Both the position numbers and the translations under genes were made by a program. From assembly GCA_013202315.1 (NCBI GenBank), contig JABMRZ010000125.1, positions 1 through 5,031 of the forward strand: a stretch of 5,031 bases of DNA, given 5' to 3'. The notes beneath the pieces were generated by a model. The model had not been told where the DNA came from and did no database searches. It was given only the letters and a program-made list of their open reading frames with translations. Within the stretch, counting starts at the first letter, position 1. Every line of letters starts with the position of its first letter. Origin of the DNA: Candidatus Tariuqbacter arcticus. Lineage in GTDB: Bacteria; Electryoneota; Tariuqbacteria; Tariuqbacterales; Tariuqbacteraceae. Positions 1-4,744 of this stretch are shown here, in pieces.

Positions 1-37
1 AAAATGAGCGACAAAAGTCTTTGTATTTTTATTGTAG

Positions 38-58
38 GGACCAGGCACGGCCTCGACC
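38..58. repeat. degenerate GC-rich palindrome
   Basis: GGACCAGGC (38-46) faces GCCTCGACC (50-58) across a 3-base spacer; 7 of 9 positions pair. This is the only GC-rich stretch in the first 90 bases. It may be a decayed dispersed palindrome or a weak hairpin. No gene end lies next to it, so a terminator role cannot be argued. Confidence 0.25.
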
Positions 59-94
59 ACAAAAGTGACAATCATTAATGTCGTTTAATATAGA

Positions 95-112
95 AAACCG
101 GTTATCCGGTTT
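95..112. repeat. small perfect hairpin
   Basis: AAACCGG (95-101), loop TTAT, CCGGTTT (106-112): a perfect 7-bp stem in intergenic DNA. There is no T-run directly after it on either strand. Function unknown. Confidence 0.35.
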
Positions 113-196
113 GTTCAGGAGGTATTAGCCTCTATGTTCCGTCAGGTTTCATACACAGTGTAATCCGACGGTTAGTGGAGCAGCGGGAATGACAGC

Positions 197-301
197 CCCC
201 TAAACCCTAACCAAAAATATTTGAAATTTAAAATTAATAATTAAAAATGCAAAATTGAAGACAATTCGGCATTTCGATTTTAACTCGCAACTCGCAACTA
301 A
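197..301. repeat. degenerate heptad (7-bp period) tandem tract
   Basis: Read in steps of seven from 197, the sequence falls into 15 consecutive units without losing register. The first two are telomere-like (CCCCTAA, ACCCTAA). An A/T-rich block follows (AATTTAA at 225, AATTAAT at 232, AATTAAA at 239, AATGCAA at 246, AATTGAA at 253), and the tract ends with TAACTCG (281), CAACTCG (288) and CAACTAA (295). Units 10-12 (260-280) are weak. The unit sequence drifts while the length stays at seven. This resembles the short tandemly repeated heptamers known from cyanobacteria, but the units differ and the organism is not cyanobacterial. Function unknown. Confidence 0.6.
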
Positions 302-322
302 TTGTCTATTAAAAATATAGAA

Positions 323-349
323 CATTGTAAGAGATAGACTCTTACAATG
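323..349. repeat. perfect 11-bp inverted repeat
   Basis: CATTGTAAGAG (323-333), loop ATAGA, CTCTTACAATG (339-349). The stem is perfect and modest in GC. On the minus strand it is followed by a T-rich stretch (TTCTATATTTTTAATAG), so it could act as a second, distal terminator for leftward transcription. It could equally be one of several palindromes of this repeat-rich spacer. Confidence 0.55.
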
Positions 350-359
350 AATGTGTAAG

Positions 360-380
360 AATCTAAACCCTAAACCCTAA
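360..380. repeat. telomere-like heptads, left flank of nested palindrome
   Basis: Three heptads: AATCTAA (360), ACCCTAA (367), ACCCTAA (374). They stop just before the nested inverted-repeat element that begins near 388. The same unit resumes at 684 after that element ends. Confidence 0.55.
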
Positions 381-467
381 CTGTCACATAGCAACTGATT
401 GCTAACAGAATTAATGCTACTTTCTTATAGCAACTGATCGATAACTCCATTTTCATATCTTTCAATG

Positions 468-516
468 TGTTGTCAAGGCCGAACCCGAAGGGTTCGCTTG
501 TATAGCCTTAACAACA
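468..516. repeat. two-tier hairpin inside the nested element
   Basis: Outer arms TGTTGTCAAGGC (468-479) and GCCTTAACAACA (505-516) pair at 11 of 12 positions. They enclose a perfect 7-bp hairpin, CGAACCC (480-486) with GGGTTCG (490-496) around a GAA loop. The stacked geometry looks like a folded RNA or a cruciform-forming DNA element. Confidence 0.5.
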
Positions 517-536
517 TCTACTAAATATATTATAAA

Positions 537-574
537 CAGGGCTTTGGTGAATACTTAAGATTCACCAAAGCCTG
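537..574. repeat. long hairpin inside the nested element
   Basis: The left arm 537-552 (CAGGGCTTTGGTGAAT) and right arm 560-574 (ATTCACCAAAGCCTG) pair along 15 bp with a single bulged G; the loop 553-559 is ACTTAAG. This is the strongest stem of the window. Neither strand has a T-run after it, so it is not a typical intrinsic terminator. Confidence 0.6.
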
Positions 575-683
575 TAACTACATTCTTAATAATAGAGAGT
601 TATCGATCAACTGCTATGAATTGCCTTTAAAAGAGTTATCGATATCGTGTCTTTATTTCTGTTATCGAACTGTTGCTATCCAT

Positions 684-725
684 CACCTAACACCTAAACC
701 CTAAATCCTAAACCCTAAACCCTAT
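684..725. repeat. telomere-like heptads, right flank of nested palindrome
   Basis: Six heptads in perfect register: CACCTAA (684), CACCTAA (691), ACCCTAA (698), ATCCTAA (705), ACCCTAA (712), ACCCTAT (719). The unit equals the plant-type telomere repeat, but the setting is bacterial and internal, so the likeness is probably fortuitous. The tract ends 13 bases before the terminator-like hairpin of the gene at 773-1567. Confidence 0.65.
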
Positions 726-737
726 TTTCAAAGTAAA

Positions 738-760
738 GCCCCCCAAAAAATTCCGGGGCT
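738..760 (-). terminator. probable terminator of the sorting-domain protein gene
   Basis: On the minus strand AGCCCC and GGGGCT (plus positions 755-760 and 738-743) form a 6-bp GC-rich stem with an 11-base T-rich loop. It begins 12 bases after the TAA stop at 773-775. The tail after the stem, TTACTTTGAAAA, is only moderately T-rich. Position fits an intrinsic terminator for leftward transcription. Confidence 0.5.
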
Positions 761-772
761 CTTAACTATTGA

Positions 773-1567
773 TTATCTTATTAGCAGCAACTTCTGCGTC
801 TGATGAAAGTTTCCGGCTGTCAATTGGGCGAAATAGATTCCGCTGGCTAATTGCGAAGCATCGAAAGTCCTATGATAGACGCCGGCTGGATACCAATCAT
901 CGATCAACTGCGCAATTTTCTGACCTTGAATGTTGAAAATAACTAATGAAACATTGCCTGCCTGCGGAATGTCGAACCGTAATTCCGTTACCGGATTAAA
1001 CGGATTCGGACAGGCGTTATGAAACGCCATTTCATTGGGAATAAGCGCCGCCGTTTCATCCGGAATGTCTTCAAAACTTTCACCGGTATTAGCCCACTCA
1101 CCGATTGGCGAGCCATCACCGGCGGACAGTTTCTCGAAGGCAAAACCGTCCTCATCCCAGATAAAGCCCGGATAAAGACCGGTGTAGGCGGTGTAAATAT
1201 ACTCGCCGGAGAGGGCGTTTGCCGGAACATATTGAGTCCGGTCGCGCTCCAAAGATCCGCCGCCCGCCAATGTTAGATTGAACGGTCCCAAAACCGGACC
1301 ATACTGAATTCCGGTCGGCAGGGTTACCATAATCCAGGAGTCGAATGTCTGCGGAGTGGCTTCATTGTTGGTTAAAACTACATTGTAATCGAAGCTGCCT
1401 CCGGCTGCGGGAATCTGAATAGGGGGATTGGAAGGCGTGAGTTCGACCGCAACATCCGGAGTCGTCCCCGAAGGAAAGCCGGTTAACCGCACATCGTCGA
1501 CATACCACCCTTCGTCAGCGCCGCCGCCGTCCGAACCGAAGCGGAGTTGGATATCACCGGCATAAGC
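773..1567 (-). CDS. secreted protein with type IX-like C-terminal sorting domain, 5'-truncated
   Basis: This is a C-terminal fragment (264 residues if read from 1567) of a larger exported protein. No signal peptide or credible start is visible. The first in-frame start is a GTG at 1490-1492, but conserved coding sequence continues upstream of it: DIQLRFGSDGG then GWYVDDVRLTG (residues 5-30), a motif common just before Ig-like modules in FCB secreted peptidases and adhesins. An Ig/CARDB-like beta domain follows (about 38-145), then a linker, then a sorting domain starting at CPNPFNP (186-192), with SGIYFAQL and a terminal LLLIR. In related phyla this domain directs proteins through a type IX-like system to the cell surface. 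Homology fades near 1560-1567, where an oppositely oriented transposase remnant begins; an in-frame TGA lies at 1610-1612. What the missing N-terminal catalytic or binding part was cannot be told. Confidence 0.75.
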   Translation of the reverse strand, partial: AYAGDIQLRFGSDGGGADEGWYVDDVRLTGFPSGTTPDVAVELTPSNPPIQIPAAGGSFDYNVVLTNNEATPQTFDSWIMVTLPTGIQYGPVLGPFNLTLAGGGSLERDRTQYVPANALSGEYIYTAYTGLYPGFIWDEDGFAFEKLSAGDGSPIGEWANTGESFEDIPDETAALIPNEMAFHNACPNPFNPVTELRFDIPQAGNVSLVIFNIQGQKIAQLIDDWYPAGVYHRTFDASQLASGIYFAQLTAGNFHQTQKLLLIR

Positions 1568-1947
1568 TGGACGAAATCGGAAGGCACAGACTGAAGGAAC
1601 TGCTGCGGATCAATGAACCGTTGAATACAACCTATAATATGAAAGAACAATTACTTCTGTTATGGGAGCTGCCCAATCTTGCGGAAGGGGAAGAATTCCT
1701 GCTTAAGTGGTGTAAAGATGCGATGAACAGCGGCATTAAGCACCTGATGAAACTGGGCAAATCGATAATGGCGCACAGAACGGGAATACTGAATTACTTT
1801 GAACATCGCATAACTACCGGCACTGTAGAAGGGCTCAACAACAAAATCAGCACCCTGAAAAAGCAAGCCTACGGTTTCAGAGATATGTTCTATTTCAAAC
1901 TGAGACTGTTCCATCTGCACAAGCAGAACTACTCATTATCCGGATGA
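1561..1947 (+). pseudogene. ISL3-family transposase, C-terminal remnant
   Basis: The frame encodes the last ~128 residues of an ISL3 (IS204/IS1001/IS1165) transposase, beginning near KLDEIGRHRLKELLRINEPL and ending LHKQNYSLSG. The family's end motif TGTVEGLNNKI is present (fragment residues 86-96); its Glu (E90) is expected to be the last residue of the DDE catalytic triad. The stretch KQAYGFRDMFYFKLRLF that follows is also characteristic. Full-length members are roughly 400 residues or more, so the N-terminal zinc-binding and helix-turn-helix part and both catalytic Asp residues are gone and the copy cannot be active. A TTG at 1621 is not a real start, because homology continues upstream of it. 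The 5' break coincides with the 5' break of the convergent secreted-protein gene, pointing to a deletion or recombination at about 1560-1567. Confidence 0.85.
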
Positions 1948-1950
1948 GCC
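1932..1950. mobile_element. probable right terminal inverted repeat of the truncated ISL3 element
   Basis: The end of the transposase frame overlaps CTCATTATCCGGATGAGCC. Read inward from the right edge this starts GGCTCATCC, similar to the GGCTC starts of many ISL3-type ends. The element boundary is inferred at about 1950 because the methyltransferase homology on the other strand resumes at 1951. The left inverted repeat is missing, so the end cannot be confirmed by its partner, and no target duplication can be tested. Confidence 0.55.
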
Positions 1951-2712
1951 TGTTAAGAAATCTTGTGGAATGTCGGCATTCTTTCGCCCCGCTATAGCAA
2001 AATAGTACAAAGGTTGACCTTCCATTGAAAGCCTGTGACGGTATCGCTCGAGGTAATATATATCAAGATATTCAGAGAAGATCAGTTCTCGTACAGTGAG
2101 TGAGAATCCTGTTGTATCACTTTTATCAAGAAAGGTTTCCTTAATATTAAAAGCTATCCAACCCTTGCTTTGAAGAATATTAAATGCCTCTATAAATGCT
2201 TTCGCGGGTATATCTCCAAATCCTAGCGCCGCAACCGTAGTCAAGCAATCAAATGACCAGCCTTGCAAGTTTTCACTTTGTTCCTCAGTTAAATTACAAA
2301 AATCAACTACTTCATAAGCATCATATACTGTAGGTCTATCACGTTGGCATGCCTCACATGCCTCATGAATTATATCTGTACCGACAAGACGTGCACATCC
2401 GTACTTTCTTAATTCCTCACCCATCATCCCATTACCCGCTCCTAAATCCAATACCCGAAGTTCCGTAAAGTTTTCTTGAGCCTGAGACACGCTATATCTA
2501 AGTGCTTCTGCTACCTTACTCGTAGAATTACATTTAAGGCGTTCATAGAACAATTGTTCATACAAACCCATTATTTTATATATTTCAGCATATTCATGAA
2601 AGAGAATTTTTCTTTCTTTATCATCCGATTCTATCAGATAAAAATATTCTTCATCCTGATCAAGATTTTTTGTGTCTATCTTGGGAAATCTAATTTTGAA
2701 CTTTCCGCTCAT
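1936..2712 (-). CDS. class I SAM-dependent methyltransferase (3' end altered by IS insertion)
   Basis: A 258-residue cytoplasmic protein with a Rossmann-fold methyltransferase core. Motif I, the SAM-binding glycine loop, is VLDLGAGNG (87-95). Strand beta-2 ends in the acidic D113 of LVGTDI, which should bind the ribose hydroxyls. VVDFCNL (135-141) fits motif II, FDCLTTVAALGFGDIP (154-169) follows, and WIAFNIKETF (185-194) is the usual post-core strand. A helical N-terminal part (about 20-80, with GLYEQLFYERLK) probably covers the active site. It looks METTL27-like, but the substrate cannot be told. The ATG is well placed behind AAGGAG. The last four residues (GSSG) and the TAA come from the end of the ISL3 remnant, so a few native residues are lost; the core is complete and may still work. 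GC is low: 27-28% in the 60-base lines starting at 2521 and 2641, against 58% at 3841 in the beta-helix gene. This suggests a separate origin. Confidence 0.85.
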   Translation of the reverse strand: MSGKFKIRFPKIDTKNLDQDEEYFYLIESDDKERKILFHEYAEIYKIMGLYEQLFYERLKCNSTSKVAEALRYSVSQAQENFTELRVLDLGAGNGMMGEELRKYGCARLVGTDIIHEACEACQRDRPTVYDAYEVVDFCNLTEEQSENLQGWSFDCLTTVAALGFGDIPAKAFIEAFNILQSKGWIAFNIKETFLDKSDTTGFSLTVRELIFSEYLDIYYLERYRHRLSMEGQPLYYFAIAGRKNADIPQDFLTGSSG

Positions 2713-2720
2713 TATTAATA

Positions 2721-2726
2721 CTCCTT
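2721..2726 (-). promoter_or_regulatory. ribosome binding site of the methyltransferase gene
   Basis: On the minus strand AAGGAG lies 8 bases before the ATG at 2710-2712. This fixes the start and shows that Shine-Dalgarno initiation is used for this gene. Confidence 0.7.
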
Positions 2727-2757
2727 ATTGATTGATAAGCCTAACAATTAATAGATT

Positions 2758-2804
2758 GATCCGTATAAGACGCGGAACATCGTTTTTCGATCCGTATAAC
2801 ACGC
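2758..2804. repeat. 16-bp direct repeat, 31-bp period, upstream of the methyltransferase gene
   Basis: GATCCGTATAAGACGC (2758-2773) recurs as GATCCGTATAACACGC (2789-2804), 15 of 16 identical. The repeat distance is 31 bp, close to three helical turns, so a protein could bind both copies on one face. The pair lies 46-92 bases upstream of the methyltransferase ATG, in the only spacer between it and the broken gene at 2860-3177. An operator is possible; no clear -35/-10 pair was found around it. Confidence 0.45.
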
Positions 2805-2859
2805 CGTTGATTCGGTGAACTTCGCTGTGGCAATCCTTTTTATATCAATAACTTGCGCT

Positions 2860-3177
2860 TCATTGCGCTTGGGCTAGCGTTACTTCAGGCAGTGTTGTTG
2901 GGGCGAAGAACAACTGGTCGAGTATTTCTGCGTCATAGAATCCCTCATGGATGAAAAAAACATCATACACACCCACATTCAAGTCAATCTGATAATACCC
3001 CGTAGAATCGGTATAAGTGGAATCCGTTACCGCCCCGGGTGAATCCGCTTGGAAGAGGACTTTGGTCCCCTCGTGGCTGGTCTGGTTTTCCAGGTAGCAA
3101 TACCCATCCACCTAGACGGCGTATCCAGAAATTGATAACAGCATTAAAGCTGTCAAAGAAATGATCAGCCGTTTCAT
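2860..3177 (-). pseudogene. small secreted carboxypeptidase-regulatory-like protein, interrupted by TAG
   Basis: The true start is the ATG at 3175-3177, behind GGAG with 8-base spacing. It encodes a signal peptide, MKRLIISLTALMLLSISGYA, and then V. The next codon (3112-3114) is TAG, and the frame continues open for another 83 residues: VDGYCYLENQTSHEGTKV, then TDSTGYYQIDLNVGVYDVFF and HEGFYDAEI. These fit a carboxypeptidase regulatory-like (prealbumin-type) beta domain in which a secreted product carries a GYC/GYA...LE...H.GT pattern. The frame ends soon after LPEVTL with QAQ and a TGA. Relatives usually run on into more beta domains or a sorting tail, so the 3' end may also be lost. A GTG directly after the TAG (3109-3111) would give a product without an export signal. 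Most likely a nonsense-mutated pseudogene; a sequencing error or stop readthrough are alternatives. Confidence 0.7.
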
Positions 3178-3185
3178 AGTTAATT

Positions 3186-3189
3186 CTCC
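3186..3189 (-). promoter_or_regulatory. ribosome binding site of the interrupted secreted-protein gene
   Basis: On the minus strand GGAG (within CTGGAGAA) sits 8 bases before the ATG at 3175-3177. Together with the signal peptide it shows that translation originally began upstream of the in-frame TAG. Confidence 0.65.
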
Positions 3190-3238
3190 AGATTTGATTA
3201 TTGATTATCCCTCATTATTGACTGATTAGCCGCACCTG

Positions 3239-3480
3239 CGGTCTTACCGGAACCGCAAGGGCGGGTGAATACCGGATTATTCCAATAATCTAAAGTGCGA
3301 TGCTGGGATCTATGCTGGGATGGCAAAACAACATCAATGAAACATTATAGCAATTATTTGGCTAAAAGTCCAGAAAAAACGCTCAGCTGGGCGTCGTTAA
3401 AATAACTTATTTCCATCCACAGTAATCGAAACATTCAGCCTTCTGCTCCGCCGGTCCTGCCGGAAACGCAAGGGCGGGTG
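3239..3480. repeat. pair of 29-bp GC-rich direct repeats
   Basis: Copies at 3239-3267 and 3452-3480 match at 26 of 29 positions; both end CGCAAGGGCGGGTG and contain CCGGAA. They are 213 bp apart, on either side of an AT-rich core, and much richer in GC than their surroundings. One copy lies just upstream of the broken gene at 2860-3177, the other downstream of the beta-helix gene. They may be members of a dispersed intergenic repeat family, or ends of a small element between them. Confidence 0.55.
3374..3394 (-). terminator. weak terminator-like stem downstream of the beta-helix gene
   Basis: Positions 3379-3394 (ACGCTCAGCTGGGCGT) are a near-perfect palindrome. On the minus strand it runs into six consecutive T. 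The stable part of the stem is only four GC-rich pairs plus a mismatch. It lies about 200 bases after the TAG stop of the beta-helix gene, so its role is uncertain. Confidence 0.3.
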
Positions 3481-3592
3481 GTGAAGGTGATTATCCGAAA
3501 TTACCCACGGCGATAATAGCTCGGTAGAGGTGAAGAGGAAGGAATAATGCGTTTAAAACTAACCTATGAATTCCGTATGATAAAAAAGTCGC

Positions 3593-4672
3593 CTATTCCC
3601 AGGACACACGGTAGTAATAACAGCCGCCTGATAATACATTCACATCTTCATATTCTGAATTAGTTGAACTACCTATTGGAGTCATCCCGATAATGTCGAA
3701 GTAGGGTTCGGTTGAACGGTAAATGTGATAAATTGTGGCATTGGGGACATCGTTCCAATCTAATAGAATATTTGGGCTTGAAACCGCGATGGTGACATCT
3801 TCGATGGGCGGCGGCGCCTGAACGAAGTAGTAAGCTCCGATATCACATCTGGTTCCATCGGGATCCAAAGGGTAAGCCGGGTCTCCGGCGTCGATGCAGG
3901 GGCTGCTTCGCCGCAGAGTGTACTGGCAGGCTGGGCTGCCGGTAAATTGAGGGTCCGATGAAATACATCCGATACCGGGAGAACAGTTATTCCAGTTGCT
4001 TCCGTTACCGTAATTATCGTTATAATTTAATATTGCATCCCCTTGACTAACTACGAATTGAATACCGTCATCATCGTTAAAGGCGATGATATTATTGATG
4101 ATTTGAAGACCGTAATGGTTGTCGTCGATTAAAAAACCATGATGCCAAAGCGTGTACATCACATCGTTGTTGTAATAAACCACATTTTCAACTCCCGTAA
4201 GCCTTACAGCGACATATGAAATATAGGCAAAAACATTGTGATGAATGTATAAATCATCGCAAAATTCGATAAGAGTCGCGTAGGAATGGCTTTCATTGAG
4301 ATTATGAATATAATTATGATGTATATCCAAATCACTGCAGTATTCGGTATAAATACCGGTGTAGCAACCGGTGATTTCAAACCCGGCGATTTCCCAACCG
4401 TGAGCATCGTCCAAATAGATGCTGCCATCGTTTACCAGGGTAGAAACGCTGTCACCGAAAGCCCCCGCGCCTAAAATATGGATATCCATAAGCATAATCC
4501 CGCTCCAAACGAAACCGTTGTAAGTTCCCGGCGCAACGAGGATGGTATCGCCGGAAGATGCCGCATATAATCCCAACTGGATTGAAGGATAGTCTTCTGG
4601 GATATGAATTGTATCAGCCGAGGCTAATCCCCGGAAGGCGGCGATTATCATCAATGATTTCAGCCATTTCAT
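3593..4672 (-). CDS. secreted right-handed beta-helix protein with C-terminal fibronectin III-like domain
   Basis: A 359-residue exported protein. Residues 1-19 (MKWLKSLMIIAAFRGLASA) are a signal peptide with an unusual Arg in the hydrophobic core and an A-S-A cleavage site. IHIPEDYPSIQLGL...GDTILVAPGTYNG (22-53) is the classic opening of pectate-lyase-like beta-helices (NosD/DUF1565 type). Coils rich in N, D, H and aromatic residues follow (LDIHHNYIHNL, LYIHHNVFAY, VVYYNNDV, LQIINNIIAF) to about 225. SDPQFTG...YTLRRSSPCIDAGDP...CDIGAYYF (239-283) is the closing segment seen in choice-of-anchor Q proteins. Residues 290-357 form a fibronectin III-like domain (LLDWNDVPNATIYHIYRS, CYYYRVSWE). 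A role in surface carbohydrate binding or adhesion is likely; catalytic residues cannot be assigned. Unlike the protein at 773-1567, no sorting tail is present. The stop is TAG. The upstream sequence lacks a clear Shine-Dalgarno, having only GGG 8-10 bases before the ATG. Confidence 0.85.
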   Translation of the reverse strand: MKWLKSLMIIAAFRGLASADTIHIPEDYPSIQLGLYAASSGDTILVAPGTYNGFVWSGIMLMDIHILGAGAFGDSVSTLVNDGSIYLDDAHGWEIAGFEITGCYTGIYTEYCSDLDIHHNYIHNLNESHSYATLIEFCDDLYIHHNVFAYISYVAVRLTGVENVVYYNNDVMYTLWHHGFLIDDNHYGLQIINNIIAFNDDDGIQFVVSQGDAILNYNDNYGNGSNWNNCSPGIGCISSDPQFTGSPACQYTLRRSSPCIDAGDPAYPLDPDGTRCDIGAYYFVQAPPPIEDVTIAVSSPNILLDWNDVPNATIYHIYRSTEPYFDIIGMTPIGSSTNSEYEDVNVLSGGCYYYRVSWE

Positions 4673-4707
4673 TATTATACCCGTTCCCGAAAATAATTTC
4701 CAGAATA

Positions 4708-4744
4708 GGTTTGATTTATTGTAAGGGTTTGATTAATCAAACCC
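4708..4744. promoter_or_regulatory. candidate operator: 20-bp perfect palindrome plus third half-site
   Basis: GGGTTTGATTAATCAAACCC (4725-4744) is a perfect palindrome. Its half-site GGTTTGATT (4726-4734) is repeated exactly at 4708-4716, an 18-bp step. The cluster is 36-72 bases upstream of the beta-helix gene start, where a repressor or activator would act. No regulator gene is in the window to pair with it. Confidence 0.5.

Larger units (their letters stand above)
388..679. repeat. nested inverted-repeat element (MITE-like or structured RNA)
   Basis: Four copies of a ~20-bp motif are arranged as two forward then two reverse. Forward copies start at 388 and 427 and share ATAGCAACTGAT. Reverse copies lie at 597-617 and 657-679 and share GTTATCGA and GCTAT. 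Copy 427-447 pairs with 597-617 at 19 of 21 positions; copy 388-410 pairs with 657-679 at 19 of 23. A fifth partial copy (GAGTTATCGAT) is at 633-643. Between the arms are two strong hairpins (468-516 and 537-574). No open reading frame of note lies inside. Size and architecture suit a miniature inverted-repeat element, a set of binding sites, or a structured transcript. No target-site duplication is evident at the edges. Confidence 0.55.
3178..3592. other. intergenic spacer with direct repeats, no gene seen
   Basis: No convincing coding sequence. The right-hand part (3400-3560) contains a frame of about 50 codons without a start on the minus strand, which I do not regard as a gene. Contents: the ribosome binding site of the broken gene (3186-3189), TTGATTA-rich DNA (3193-3229), two copies of a 29-bp GC-rich repeat, a tandem ATGCTGGGAT pair (3300-3309 and 3312-3321), and a weak terminator-like stem at 3374-3394. 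Confidence 0.6.

Noticed and set aside
388..679. CRISPR array
   Set aside because: The repeated ~20-bp motif occurs in both orientations at unequal spacings, with hairpins rather than unique spacers between copies.
360..725. True telomere or eukaryotic contamination
   Set aside because: The ACCCTAA units are few, degenerate and internal, and are flanked by bacterial-type genes with Shine-Dalgarno sites and a bacterial IS.
988..1276. Overlapping open frames on both strands inside the sorting-domain gene (minus 988-1230, plus 1019-1276)
   Set aside because: They lie antisense to or out of frame with a fragment showing clear protein-domain conservation. Their translations are compositionally odd (Arg-rich), with no recognisable motif.
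1660..1920. Minus-strand open frame opposite the transposase remnant
   Set aside because: The plus strand has unmistakable ISL3 transposase motifs throughout, so the antisense frame is a shadow.
2476..2718. Plus-strand open frame over the methyltransferase 5' end
   Set aside because: It is antisense to the conserved N-terminal part of the methyltransferase; the hydrophobic translation only reflects low GC.
3112..3114. Genetic-code change with TAG as a sense codon
   Set aside because: The beta-helix gene ends at TAG after a complete fibronectin-like domain, and continuing past it gives no recognisable protein. One internal TAG is better explained by mutation or sequence error.
3400..3560. 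Start-less minus-strand frame of about 50 codons with a protein-like stretch NVSITVDGNKLF
   Set aside because: It has no start codon or ribosome binding site, passes through the repeated 29-bp GC-rich element, and shows no domain that I recognise.
4674..4679. TATAAT -10 box just before the beta-helix start codon (minus strand)
   Set aside because: It sits one base before the ATG, so transcription would begin inside the gene, and no matching -35 element was found.
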